Assembly: GCF_036320965.1 (NCBI RefSeq)
Contig: NC_092231.1
Span: 24,923,394 to 24,987,393, forward strand
Source of the DNA: Panulirus ornatus
Lineage: Eukaryota > Arthropoda > Malacostraca > Decapoda > Palinuridae
Direction of reading: 5' to 3'
DNA length: 64,000 nt
This document shows, piece by piece, positions 29,290 to 41,180 of the stretch (its first letter is position 1; every line of letters begins with the position of its first letter). Made by a program: the position numbers and the translations under genes. Below the pieces are notes generated by a model. That model saw only the letters and a program-made list of their open reading frames with translations. It made no database searches and had not been told where the DNA came from.

Positions 29290-29882
29290 GGGGAAGGTGT
29301 AGAAAGAGAGGTCACTGTATGTCAGGGTAGAGATGGGTATGTTTGATGGTACAGTACTCGCGACGGCATGGAAGAGTAATTGTTGTATAAATTTAGTGTT
29401 TGAGGACATATGTTGTGTGAGGAGGGTTGATCGAACAAGAAATGATAGGGATAAAGAGTAATATGTATGAGAGAGCTAAAGAAGGTGTACTGATATGATT
29501 TGGATATATGGAGAGGATGACTGTGATGGTATACTTGGAGCGAACAAGGAAAATAGAGAAACCAGGGTGGAGGTGGAAGGATGAAACGTAAGATACTTTA
29601 CGTACTCGGGGCCTGAGCATGCAAGAGGATGTGAGGCCTGCAACGAATATAGCAAATTGGAACTATGTGGTATACAGGGGATGGCGTACTGTCACTGGGC
29701 TGAATCATGGCTTATGAAACGATCAGGAGAAACCACGGAAAGGTGTGTGAGGTCTGTAGATGGGGCGCGCTTAGGTTTTGGCCCATCATACATAACAGCT
29801 AGGTGAGTGAATGTGAGCGAATAAGCCCATTTGTTTGTCAGTTCCTGGCGCATCATGCTAACACGGATCACGGCGCATAAGT
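29290..29882 (+). pseudogene. LINE A, old C-terminal and 3'-UTR remnant
   Basis: Aligns with LINE A from about GMLEGIVV onward in broken frames. At the nucleotide level GATGGGTATGTTTGATGG, GTGGAGGTGGAAGGATGA and ACTATGTGGTATACAGGGG match. The older-type 3' UTR ends at GCTAACACGGATCACGGCG. Many stops and small deletions. Confidence 0.8.
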
Positions 29883-29889
29883 ATATAAT

Positions 29890-30075
29890 ATTTACAGTTT
29901 CAACATATCCTAAGACCTTTCATGCCTACGATGATACAACCACAACGTAGACACCTAGCGCTTATTGCTCAATTGTTTTTGCATTCACGGCACGCAGACG
30001 TACGAACCACATCACTGCAGTGTATGATGGACGTGGCTAGCTTTCTGAGCGCTAAAGGAGCTTCGTAATGATGGA
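29890..30075 (+). pseudogene. Jockey-like LINE, extreme C-terminal remnant
   Basis: Nucleotide and peptide similarity to 24470-24655: IAQLFLHSRHADVRTTSLQ and MDVASFLSAKGAS followed by TAA. It carries a small deletion relative to the 24-kb copy. Confidence 0.65.
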
Positions 30076-30101
30076 GGGCTTCCTGACTGAGGCAGAAAGT
30101 A

Positions 30102-30102
<1 letters not shown>

Positions 30103-30187
<85 letters not shown>
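30103..30187. repeat. (AT)n between Jockey-like end and LINE A
   Basis: About 85 bp of AT with one GT interruption near 30116. Confidence 0.97.
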
Positions 30188-30189
<2 letters not shown>

Positions 30190-31055
30190 TGGTTGTTAGG
30201 GAGGTAAATGCAAGAGTTTTGGAAAGAGGGGCAAGTATGAAGTCTGTTGGGGATGAGAGAGCTTGGGAAGTGAGTCAGTTGTTGTTCGCTGATGATACAG
30301 CGCTGGTGGCTGATTCATGTGAGAAACTGCAGAAGCTGGTGACTGAGTTTGGAAAAGTGTGTGGAAGAAGAAAGTTAAGAGTAAATGTGAATGAGAGCAA
30401 GGTTATTAGGTACAGTAGGGTTGAGGGTCAAGTCAATTGGGAGGTGAGTTTGAATGGAGAAAAACTGGAGGAAGTGAAGTGTTTTAGATATCTGGGAGTG
30501 GATCTGGCAGCGGATGGAACCATGGAAGCGGAAGTGGATCATAGGGTGGGGGAGGGGGCGAAAATCCTGGGGGCCTTGAAGAATGTGTGGAAGTCGAGAA
30601 CATTATCTCGGAAAGCAAAAATGGGTATGTTTGAAGGAATAGTGGTTCCAACAATGTTGTATGGTTGCGAGGCGTGGGCTATGGATAGAGTTGTGCGCAG
30701 GAGGATGGATGTGCTGGAAATGAGATGTTTGAGGACAATGTGTGGTGTGAGGTGGTTTGATCGAGTGAGTAACGTAAGGGTAAGAGAGATGTGTGGAAAT
30801 AAAAAGAGCGTGGTTGAGAGAGCAGAAGAGGGTGTTTTGAAGTGGTTTGGGCACATGGAGAGGATGAGTGAGGAAAGATTGACCAAGAGGATATATGTGT
30901 CGGAGGTGGAGGGAACAAGGAGAAGAGGGAGACCAAATTGGAGGTGGAAAGATGGAGTGAAAAAGATTTTGTGTGATCGGGGCCTGAACATGCAGGAGGG
31001 TGAAAGGAGGGCAAGGAATAGAGTGAATTGGAGCGATGTGGTATACCGGGGTTGA
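30186..31055 (+). CDS. LINE A reverse transcriptase fragment, second young copy
   Basis: Open for 289 codons, starting inside the RT domain at VVREVNARVLERGASMKSVG. The catalytic LLFADDTALV is at 30279-30308 (FADD 30285-30296). The C-terminus is almost identical to the 12414-13658 product, with GHMERMSEERLTKRIY and GRPNWRWKDGVKKIL. The ATG at 30186 is created by the junction of the AT array with the element. The RT palm motifs upstream of FADD are missing, so the product cannot be active. Confidence 0.85.
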
Positions 31056-31257
31056 CTTGCTGTCAGTGGATTGAATCAAGGCATGTGAAGCGTCTGGGGT
31101 AAACCATGGAAAGCTGTGTAGGTATGTATATTTGCGTGTGTGGACGTATGTATATACATGTGTATGGGGGGGGGGGGGCCATTTCTTTCGTCTGTTTCCT
31201 TGCGCTACCTCGCAAACGCGGGAGACAGCGACAAAGTATAATAAAAATAATAAAAAT

Positions 31258-31259
<2 letters not shown>
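30188..31259 (+). mobile_element. LINE A, 5' truncated, young copy
   Basis: Carries the same shortened 3' UTR as 12228-12413 (AAACCATGGAAAGCTGTG, a G run at 31165-31178, GCGCTACCTCGCAAACGCGG) and an A-rich tail with AATAAAAATAATAAAAATAA. Flanked on both ends by AT arrays. Confidence 0.9.
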
Positions 31260-31324
<65 letters not shown>

Positions 31325-31348
31325 ATAGATAGATAGATAGATAGATAG
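31260..31348. repeat. (AT)n-(GATA)n microsatellite
   Basis: About 62 bp of AT, then six GATA units. Confidence 0.97.
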
Positions 31349-31814
31349 GGAAATATGTGTTACCGGACTCCATTTGCATCATTTTACACGGTATAATGAA
31401 TTCCGTTGCTCTCTACTGACAAAATGGGTTTATCAGACGATTATACATATAACGTGTTATGGTATGAAAAAGGTTTTATTGCGTAATTACAGGTGTATAC
31501 CTTTGCTTTGTGAAAATAGGCTAACTGCTCAATTACAGCTGTAATGCTTAACTATATGAAAGCAATTTAAGTGCTCAGTTACAGCTTTACTCCTTGACAG
31601 ATTCAAAGTAGGTTTGCCCAAACACAGCTATGAAATCATGTACACACTGTAAGATGGGAGTTGCTCATTTCTTCTCTTATCCCTATTCTTTCGAAAGATA
31701 GAGATATTTGCGAGTTTTCTTAATTTCTTTATACATATTTTTTCTATACACATTTACGATAGTTTTTTTTTATTTGCATATCAGTTCAACAGTAGTTTAA
31801 ACTAGTGAAAGAAA
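31349..31814. other. unassigned AT-rich sequence
   Basis: Weak internal similarity around CAATTACAGCTGTAATG and CAGTTACAGCTTTACT (31470-31600). Otherwise nothing recognised. Confidence 0.4.
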
Positions 31815-32125
31815 TGTCAGTGAACCATAAACCAGGAAGAGAACGTTAGGTATACAGTATACCAGTAGGAGAACTCAGAGTAAGCTGTAAACCAGTTAGA
31901 GTACCTATGTAAACTGCATACCAGTAAAGTGTCTTACAGAAAACTTTGAATCTGTGAGAGACCATAATAAACTGTAACCCGGAAAGAAAACTTACAGTAG
32001 ACTCTAAACCGATAAGAGAACTTACAGTAAACTGAAAATCAGACTGAAAACTACTTGTAAACTAAGCCAATAAGAGATTAACAGTAAACCGTAAACGAGT
32101 ACGAAAATATACACTGTAAACAAGT
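31815..32125 (+). repeat. degenerate minisatellite, about 31-bp unit
   Basis: CAGTAAACTGTAAACCAGTA- and AGAGAACTTACAG-like segments alternate about ten times with many substitutions. Confidence 0.8.
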
Positions 32126-32329
32126 TTGAAACCCCCTCAGTAAATGCTCTTCTGTAAGGGGGATGATTGGTTGGCCAGTTTAAAACGACAATCACTGAAC
32201 AGAACACCATTGTATGGACGATTAGGCGGTGGAAGGCGTTGACAACGTATGGTGGAAGATGCTGGCAGGGGAATTGTGTCGCCTGCCACCCAAGTCTATC
32301 ACCCTTACGTTGGCACGAGCGCTGCTTCC

Positions 32330-33345
32330 ACCACCAGTACACCTTTATCACCACTACCAGTCACCATTAATTCACAGCGCCACTACTGTCACCATTAGGA
32401 CTCGCCATCATCCGCTCCTCACTACCTTCACCATCATCACCGCCACTACTGTCACCATCATCACCGCCACTATTGTCACCATCATCACTGCCACTACTGT
32501 CACCATCATCACTGCCACTACCCCAACCATCATCACTGCCACTACCCCAACCATCATCACTGCCACTACCCCACCATCATCACTGCCACTACCCTTACCA
32601 TGACGATAAGAACCACTACTTATTACTACTGTCGTCACTACTGCACTCTATCCGTCACCATCCTTATCGTTATAACACCTGTACCACGCCATCTCTACCA
32701 CATACCTTTACCACGCCTTCCATATCCCTACCACACACTCACCACTCTTACCACGAACCTTCTCCACGCTTACCACACACTCACCACCCTTACCATACAC
32801 GCTTACCACCTAACAAACACTCTTACTACACACCTACCACCCTTACCACACCCCTACTACCCTTACCACACATTGACCACCCTTACACACTTTGACCACC
32901 CTTACTACACATCTTTACCTCGCTTACTACACCCATCACCACCCCCTAATACACACTCACTACCCCTACCACACACCCACCAACCTTAGCACATTCCTAC
33001 CACCCCAACCACATATCTTTGCCTCCCCTACCACATATACCTGCCACCCCTACCACATATACCTGCCACCCCTACCACCTCTACCACACCCACCACCCTG
33101 ACTTCACCACCTTACCACTTCTTCCACACACTCCCACCTCCTCCACCACACACTCTTACCACCCCCATACACCCACTACCGCTGCCGTGCACCCGAACCA
33201 CCATTGCCACTCACCTATGCCATATCCTACCACACATCCACCACCCCTACCACACGCCTACAACCCCTTCCACACATCCATCACCCTTACCACACATCTA
33301 CCACCCGTAGCAAACCCACCACCACCACCGCCACACTAGCCACAT
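32330..33345 (+). repeat. ACC/CCACTACC-rich low-complexity region with 24-bp subrepeat
   Basis: At 32440-32590 a regular 24-bp unit (CACTACTGTCACCATCATCA plus four bases) occurs about six times. The remainder is degenerate TACCACACCC-type sequence over about 750 bp. Histidine/threonine/proline-rich open frames in all plus frames result from this composition. Confidence 0.9.
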
Positions 33346-33485
33346 AACCAGCGCCACCTCGGGACTCTGCCATCAAGTGGGGACTTCCAATAATTTAGGG
33401 TCTCAACTTTTGGCCTGATTTATATATAACTAACGCCAATACATTACCAAGGGTGTCACCGGTGTGCCTCCCTCGATTTATGTTG

Positions 33486-33790
33486 TCCAGGGTGTTGCGT
33501 CAGCCGTCCACTGTTATCCAGTGTTGCTTCAGCTGGCCAGTGTTGGCTAGGGTGTTGCGTCAGCTGTTCGCTGTTATCCAGTGTTGTGTCAGCCGGCCTT
33601 TGTGATCTGCAGCCTTTTATTGTCCAGTGTGTTGCGTCAGCTGGTCAGTGTTGTCCAGGGTGTTGCGTCAGCCATCCACTGTTATCCACTGTTGCGTCAG
33701 CTGGCCAGTGTTGCGTCAGCCGGCCAGTTTTGTCCAGGGTGTGGTATCAGCCGGCCAGTGTTGTCCAGGGTGGTGTTGTGGTACATGGGC
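33486..33790 (+). repeat. degenerate minisatellite, about 30-bp unit
   Basis: GTTGTCCAGGGTGTTGCGTCAGC recurs in variants, with GCCGGCCAGT links, eight to ten times. Three overlapping plus-strand frames stay open through it. Confidence 0.88.
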
Positions 33791-34020
33791 GTGTCAGCAG
33801 CACCAGACATGGGAGGTGGGGAGCGCTACATGGGAGTGTCAGCGCCTTTCCCATATCCCTCGTGTTTTTAAGTAATTGATATATATTGGTCTTTCTGGCG
33901 GCTCTCCCATCGTCTTGTCGCTCCCAGAGCGGGAGTGGGCGTGGGGAAGGAAGGGTGGGGGTAGAGAAGAAGGGTATGGGAAAGAAGGGGGCAGGAACTT
34001 ACAAGGGTGGTGATGAATGT

Positions 34021-34023
<3 letters not shown>
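33791..34023. other. left flank of the 5.3-kb tandem duplication
   Basis: Unassigned G-rich sequence. It is not repeated at the duplication junction near 39410. Confidence 0.6.

Positions 34024-34103
<80 letters not shown>
34024..34103. repeat. (GA)n at left breakpoint of the duplication
   Basis: About 80 bp of GA immediately before the first base shared by both duplicate copies (GAATTCTGGGAACAGGGG at 34104). Confidence 0.97.
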
Positions 34104-34105
<2 letters not shown>

Positions 34106-35777
34106 ATTCTGGGAACAGGGGAAAAAAAACAAAAAACTAATAGACATCGAGAATTAAGTACTTTGAAGGATCGAGAAGTTTGGAGTGGGTGTATGGTGGA
34201 GATAAGGAATTGTTGGAGAAGGAAGGAGGAGGAGGTGGAGGAGGAGGAGAGGTTCCGCAAGTGAGGGGGAGGGCACTGTTGGTGGTCAGAGGGTTCGCTC
34301 GATGAAGCAGTTGTAGGTAAGTGGGTAAGGATAAAGGAAAGATAGGTTATGGGTAAAGGCAGGATGAACATGTAGGTTGTTATAGGAAGATGAAGAAATT
34401 GTGATGATCAGAAATACTGCTGGGAGGAAGACATGACGAAGGTAATAAGTGATGATGGTTAGGACTGTGGAGTGTACGAGCTGATAATAGGAATGATTAA
34501 AGAGCGGGCAAACGAAATTAGATGTGAGAGTCGTTGATGAGAAATGGGACCTTGGATGAAGGGAAATGATGAGTGATGATAAGGATGAGTGTATATGATG
34601 ATCATGATTATGAAAGCCATGGGTAGATGGAGGGAATGATAGTCATCTGTGAATGGAGGGTGTGCTTATCATAAACCTTAGATAATGAAACCAGATGGCA
34701 GAAGACATCGTCATTTACGAGGTTGTCTATCTGCCGGAGGGCAGCACATGGTGTCGTGTCTTGCTAATCATTACAGTTGGACACGGAATTGTAAAGCGAG
34801 AGACTCCCTCATTGTAACAGTACTTAACGATATTGGACGGAGGTGTCGAAAAAGGCCTGTGATTGGCCAGCAGCGTTGAAGAGGATTGTGATCATGAAGA
34901 CACGAAGATCTTCCAAAGGTGGGGCTCCTTGTTTACATGAAAATACAAGAAGGAAAAGGGGAAGAGGAGGAGAAGGAGGAGGAAGAGGCAGAACTGGGTG
35001 AAAAGGTTGATGAAATGGCAGCGTGGGTTGTGCGGCGAGCTGGGAAGTTTTAATCAGGGCTGATGGGAATATTAGGTAGGGAAAAATGCCATGTTTTGAG
35101 AGGTACCCAAAAGCTAAATGAAACGAAAACCTGATGGAAGAGGGAGTGGGTTAGCAGACCTGGATCTCAGCAGACTGAACGGTCTGTGACAGACAAACGG
35201 GTCATGATGAGGAGAGTGGAAGAGGCAAAACATGTGGTGAGAAGATGAGATGAAATGATGAAAAGTGAATGAGTTGGTTAACAGGAAATATCGAGGAGGA
35301 GAAAATTATGTTAACGGCTGGTGAATATGATACAAAAAATATATATAGATATCAGGAAGCAGAAGTAATTGAAAATGTTCAAGGCAAAAAAAAAACGTCG
35401 AAAAGAAATGGAATGGAATAGCTAAGATAGCTCGATGAAAATAAAGAAAAAGAAGCAATTTGGAATAAAAAAAGAGGGTGAAATAAGACGAAGATAAGAG
35501 AAGATGAAAGATGTAAAGAAATGATGTGAAGATTTATAAGAAAAATGTTCAATGGAAGTAGAGAAAAAGAATTAATGGAGAATGAAGAGAAGGGAGGAGT
35601 GAAGGAAGATGGAACGACACAAATGATAGAGAAGGGAGGAGAGCGAAGATCCAAGGGAAGATAAAGACAAAGGCATGGAGGAGATTGATAAAAGACAGGC
35701 AGGGAGATGGACGATAAAGGAAGAGAGAAATGGTAATGAAAGGGAGAAAGTAATCATAGGAAGGACCATTGCCTTAT

Positions 35778-35781
<4 letters not shown>

Positions 35782-35835
<54 letters not shown>

Positions 35836-35859
35836 CTTACACACACACACACACACACG
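35782..35859. repeat. (CT)n and (CA)n in copy 1
   Basis: CT at 35782-35832 and CA at 35839-35859. Counterpart at 41106-41180. Confidence 0.97.
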
Positions 35860-37326
35860 CACACTGGCTCCCCACTAAACTTCAGATGGGAGAACAGTGT
35901 GTATGGTTGACAAACGTTCCATTCCTTACTTCTTTTTTCTTAGCCTGTTTCAGCTGATTTCAGAGCCTCACACCAATTACTGAAGCCTGAGGCCGAGATA
36001 AAAGAATAGTTCCTAATTCGATATCGGTTACACCCTAAAAAATCTCAAACTGCTACAGTCCTGATAGTAGTTCGAGAGGAGTTCATTCAGTAATTGAATT
36101 TCCACAAAACGAACGAATCCTCTAAAGGATTTTGGCTGGAAGGCAGTCGTGAGGTAGTGACCTCGTTAGTGCAGGAGACCTAATTCTTTCTTTGATGTTT
36201 ATCTGTTGCGTAAACATTGGATGTGAGAGAACGATGGTGAGATGGTGTTCTCGAGAACAGCACAATCAGGCTGTTCTTCATGGTGACGTACCTTTCCTCC
36301 GTGGTTCCTGTCGCCGTCGGTTCTTGGGGTCGTATTTGTAGGTCTCATCCATGGGCCTTGTTGTTGGAGGCTTCACTCCATAGGTCCAACCTGGCCGGTG
36401 ATTCAGATGGAAGACCTCGATGAAAATTACCTTACACAATCATGTCAGACCGGCGCCATGTTGTTGGACGTTTTCCTGTCTAGGAAGCTCCTGCTGGACA
36501 GTTAGTGTAGTCTTGCGATGAGCCGTTGTTCTTGGTCCTCTGCTGTGAGAAGTAGACCACAGTGCGACGGAGGAGTTTCGTGTCATGAAGAACAAGGGGT
36601 CACGGCAGAAATCATCTGCTATGGGATTTCTACAGTATTGATAGGTCGAGCAGGAGTTGACTAATGGGTTTGCATCGCAGATGGCGTCTTGTTTCCTAAG
36701 AAGCCATCAGCGTCGGCTGCAGTTTCAACCGACTCAATTTCTGGTCATTAAAGGTGGACAGACCGTTCTGTTTAGGGAGTCCTCCAGACGACTAAGAGAG
36801 CGTCTTCGACGGTAGACACCAAGACATATACGAACTATAACCGCATATGGGAAGGGCCTCTGGTTTAGTGAGGATGCCTGATGCCACACATGGTTTAGAT
36901 GGGACTTGATGATGTCCAGTGTAATGACGGCAGGTGATTCTGGCCACCTACCATTTGGTAGTGAAGGAAATGAGATAGGATGGTGTGACTTGCCGCTGAT
37001 AACCATCATCAAAGATTTATTTTAAATGAGAGATTAGCCAGAAAATTTCTCTCTATCTTTCCTTTCTGTGTAACGAACTAGTGTGGCTGTTGGCTTCCAG
37101 TTCACAAACATACAGTCTCTCTCTGTCGCGCATAACACTTGACAACACGTCGCTCACACGACTCGATCTTCGTAACCACAGATTTTCCTGCAGTGTGATC
37201 TCTACCCTAGAAATGCCTTTCGGGAAAAAAAAAAAAAATCGTAAGTACTTGTTAGAAGTGAACGCTTCGCGCTAGCCTGCTAAACGTCAAATCTCGTCTT
37301 AGGTTTTCTAAGTCTCTCTCTCCTCT

Positions 37327-37327
<1 letters not shown>

Positions 37328-37410
<83 letters not shown>
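37328..37410. repeat. (CT)n in copy 1
   Basis: About 80 bp of CT after a C run. The counterpart at 42658-42711 is about 30 bp shorter. Confidence 0.97.
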
Positions 37411-37412
<2 letters not shown>

Positions 37413-37649
37413 CCCACCCCCCACCCTGCCACCCTATCTATCGCCACTACTCCTCTCCCAGATTTTCATTTAGGGAGCAACAGGAGATTGTGTGCAGAAA
37501 TAAGTGTTGTGGAGAGATTGATGAGGCGGGCTACCCGCCCTTCCTTACCCCTCCTCCCTCCCTCCCTCCCTCCCTTCTTCCATCTTCCGTGCAACGCTTA
37601 CATCTGTTGGCTAAAATTTACCCCCGTTGCTCAGACTATATTTTGTGAG

Positions 37650-37683
37650 TTTCTGTGTGTGTTGTGTGTGTGTTGTGTGTGTG

Positions 37684-37732
<49 letters not shown>
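37650..37732. repeat. (GT)n in copy 1
   Basis: Starts with TGTGTTG-interrupted units and becomes pure GT. The counterpart at 42955-43012 is about 25 bp shorter. Confidence 0.97.
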
Positions 37733-37734
<2 letters not shown>

Positions 37735-37899
37735 TAGGTACCTGTTTGTATTGTACAGGGAGGGAGTTTTAGTCTCGTGTAGCCCCATCTCTTGAGCACT
37801 CTCTTATGATGCAGCTTTTTAAACTACTACATGCTCTCAGGATTCACAGTTTCGACACATATCATAAGCTATAAAAGTTCACATTCACATCTTTTCTAA

Positions 37900-38830
37900 C
37901 CATTTTCTTGCTTGATTTCATGTTATGGCCTCAAGCTTGTTCGCTCTCTGGATTATCTGAGGAACATTAAACTGGTTAAAGACCTTAAACGTCGTGATCA
38001 AATCACACCTTGTTCTTCTCTTCTCCAAGGCGAACACATCTATGGCGTCTAACTTTTCATTGTGATTAAGCCTTCTTAATTCTGGTATAATCCCCTTTTC
38101 CGTCCTATGGATCCTCACTCTTAACGCTCCTTTGTTTGCAGTGACTGAATGTGAGCAGCGTATTCTAGTTATGGCTTAGTGTAGAATTAAGGAGCTGCCT
38201 GAACATATCTTAATCCCTGTATGCAAAAATTATTTTGATATTTGGCAGACAGTTCGTCTCTATAATTCTCCTTAGGTGTGTCTGGCGATATGTGTAATGT
38301 CGACTCCCAAGACCTTCTTGCATCACATTTCTTGGTAGATTATATTCGTATCGAGACTTTCTCATGTCCCATCTTCGTTGCTTTGTATGTGTACGCATTA
38401 AATTTCATCAGCCATATATCAAATCAACTTTGGAATTAGTCTGGGTCTCCTTTTAAGTTGATGTAATCCTCATAACTTGGTAGTTTCCTCGTGACCTTGG
38501 CATCCTCCGGAAATATATCAAGGATGAGCACGGCCCATCTGGCAAGTCATATAGCTAGAACAAGAAAAGCAGCGGTCCCAAGACCGTTACCTGCGGTACA
38601 CTATTGTTGACACCAGCTCATTTCGAGAGGGCTCCTTTAGCAGATGTCTTTAATGCACTAACACTTCAGGTAATTTTCCATCCGACGAAAGATTCTCCTT
38701 TTAATTTCTGCCTAGAGATCCAGCTTCTTTACCCACCATCCTGTGAGGTACACTGTCAAATGCTTTTTAGCAATTCAGGTACACACAAAATACTAATCTT
38801 TCACTTTTGCCCAAAACGGAGCTCACCCTC
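37900..38830 (-). pseudogene. CR1-like LINE RT remnant (duplication copy 1)
   Basis: Reading the minus strand in shifting frames gives AFDSVPHRM (near 38760), TVLGPLLFLF and LYDLPDG (near 38560-38600), a degraded FPEDAK in place of FADDAK (near 38505-38525), YEDYINLKGDPD, LMKFNA, LEYAA, and then IPELRRLNHNEKLDAIDVF, ALEKRRTRCDLITTFKVFNQ (37918-38118). This order is that of CR1-clade RT domains. The broken catalytic motif, frameshifts and stops mean it is dead. Confidence 0.75.
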
Positions 38831-39179
38831 TCTTAGAAATGTTGTCGATCACTTAGTTTCTTCTTTGAAAGGTGTCAACCATTTGTTTTTTGTGTGTTTA
38901 TTTTGTATTTGGTTCTTTGCGTTTGTAAGTGAAATCGAAGGTTATGTATGTATGTGAAAAAAAAAAAAATATTCATTTGTATATTGGTACGTTGCCCTGA
39001 TTGGTTTAAAATGCTTATTTTCATCACTGTCCGAGTTATGTCTCCGTCGACCTCGAAGGTGAACTTCACTTAGAAAGCGAGTTTAGACTTAAACAACATG
39101 ATTTACATGGAAAGGACTTCAGTACTAACGAATACTCACGACGAAATTTTGCCAAAAGTCCGGGCATTAAAACGTAATT

Positions 39180-39410
39180 ACGAAGATTTATTTAGTCGTG
39201 TGAGTTTTTGTGTCGTCATGTTTTACGTGTGAGATGGAGAGACTTGTGTGTTTGTGAACTGGAGGTCAGCAGTCCATGTGTTAGTGAGGCAGAAAGACAG
39301 GTACCTGGGTCAACGGAGTACCTGGGTCAACGGAATAACACTTGACAACCACTGATGTGCTTACTCACTACGCCTCCGTCCCTTCAACTCTCCCGATACC
39401 TAGGCTGGAG
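39180..39410 (+). repeat. dispersed block at end of duplication unit
   Basis: CTTGTGTGTTTGTGAACTGG, GTTAGTGAGGCAGAAAGA and CTCCCGATACCTAGGC correspond to similar stretches at 57975-58176. In both places a GA array follows. The last occurrence within the duplication is at 44460-44686. Confidence 0.7.
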
Positions 39411-39431
39411 AGAGAGAGAGAGAGAGAGAGA
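39410..39431. repeat. (GA)n at duplication junction
   Basis: Only about 22 bp of GA, exactly where copy 1 ends and copy 2 begins. Confidence 0.97.
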
Positions 39432-41103
39432 AGAATTCTGGGAACAGGGGAAAAAAAACAAAAAACTAATAGACATCGAGAATTAAGTACTTTGAAGGAT
39501 CGAGAAGTTTGGAGTGGGTGTATGGTGGAGATAAGGAATTGTTGGAGAAGGAAGGAGGAGGAGGTGGAGGAGGAGGAGAGGTTCCGCAAGTGAGGGGGAG
39601 GGCACTGTTGGTGGTCAGAGGGTTCGCTCGATGAAGCAGTTGTAGGTAAGTGGGTAAGGATAAAGGAAAGATAGGTTATGGGTAAAGGCAGGATGAACAT
39701 GTAGGTTGTTATAGGAAGATGAAGAAATTGTGATGATCAGAAATACTGCTAGGAGGAAGACATGACGAAGGTAATAAGTGATGATGGTTAGGACTGTGGA
39801 GTGTACGAGCTGATAATAGGAATGATTAAAGAGCGGGCAAACGAAATTAGATGTGAGAGTCGTTGATGAGAAATGGGACCATGGATGAAGGGAAATGATG
39901 AGTGATGATAAGGATGAGTGTATATGATGATCATGGTTATGAAAGCCATGGGTAGATTGAGGGAATGATAGTCATCTGTGAATGGAGGGTGTGCTTATCA
40001 TAAACCTTAGATAAGGAAACCAGATGGCAGAAGACATCGTCATTTACGAGGTTGTCTATCTGCCGGAGGGCAGCACATGGTGTCGTGTCTTGCTAATCAT
40101 TACAGTTGGACACGGAATTGTAAAGCGAGAGACTCCCTCATTGTAACAGTACTTAACGATATTGGACGGAGGTGTCGAAAAAGGCCTGTGATTGGCCAGC
40201 AGCGTTGAAGAGGATTGTGATCATGAAGACACGAAGATCTTCCAAAGGTGGGGCTCCTTGTTTACATGAAAATACAAGAAGGAAAAGGGGAAGAGGAGGA
40301 GAAGGAGGAGGAGGCAGAACTGGGTGAAAAGGTTGATGAAATGGCAGCGTGGGTTGTGCGGCGAGCTGGGAAGTTTTAATCAGGGCTGATGGGAATATTA
40401 GGTAGGGAAAAATGCCATGTTTTGAGAGGTACCCAAAAGCTAAATGAAACGAAAACCTGATGGAAGAGGGAGTGGGTTAGCAGACCTGGATCTCAGCAGA
40501 CTGAACGGTCTGTGACAGACAAACGGGTCATGATGAGGAGAGTGGAAGAGGCAAAACATGTGGTGAGAAGATGAGATGAAATGATGAAAAGTGAATGAGT
40601 TGGTTAACAGGAAATATCGAGGAGGAGAAAATTATGTTAACGGCTGGTGAATATGATACAAAAAATATATATAGATATCAGGAAGCAGAAGTAATTGAAA
40701 ATGTTCAAGGCAAAAAAAAAACGTCGAAAAGAAATGGAATGGAATAGCTAAGATAGCTCGATGAAAATAAAGAAAAAGAAGCAATTTGGAATAAAAAAAG
40801 AGGGTGAAATAAGACGAAGATAAGAGAAGATGAAAGATGTAAAGAAATGATGTGAAGATTTATAAGAAAAATGTTCAATGGAAGTAGAGAAAAAGAATTA
40901 ATGGAGAATGAAGAGAAGGGAGGAGTGAAGGAAGATGGAACGACACAAATGATAGAGAAGGGAGGAGAGCGAAGATCCAAGGGAAGATAAAGACAAAGGC
41001 ATGGAGGAGATTGATAAAAGACAGGCAGGGAGATGGACGATAAAGGAAGAGAGAAATGGTAATGAAAGGGAGAAAGTAATCATAGGAAGGACCATTGCCT
41101 TAT

Positions 41104-41105
<2 letters not shown>

Positions 41106-41159
<54 letters not shown>

Positions 41160-41180
41160 CTTACACACACACACACACAC
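41106..41180. repeat. (CT)n and (CA)n in copy 2
   Basis: Counterpart of 35782-35859. Confidence 0.97.

Larger units (their letters stand above)
34024..39410 (+). repeat. tandem segmental duplication, copy 1 (about 5.3 kb)
   Basis: The sequence from 34104 onward is repeated from 39433 in the same orientation. The copies are nearly identical, with scattered substitutions (for example CTGGGAGGAAG versus CTAGGAGGAAG near 34432 and 39748) and a 6-bp GGAAGA difference near 34982. Contents in order: purine-rich DNA (34104-35770), CT/CA arrays, unassigned sequence (35860-37320), CT and GT arrays, a CR1-like RT remnant (37900-38830), and a tail block (39180-39410) related to 57975-58176. No host gene recognised. 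Confidence 0.95.

Noticed and set aside
32229..32989. H/T/P-rich plus frames
   Set aside because: Low-complexity ACC repeats are open in all three plus frames.
34685..34879. 64-codon frame inside the duplication
   Set aside because: In copy 2 (about 40013 onward) the ATG context is changed (GATAAGGAAACC), and there is no motif; treated as chance.
36730..37012. possible DDE transposase remnant on the minus strand
   Set aside because: A short WPESPAVITLDIIKSHLNHV-like stretch vaguely recalls the WP-SPDL-P motif of mariner-type transposases, but there is no DDE triad or inverted terminal repeat, so I do not call it.
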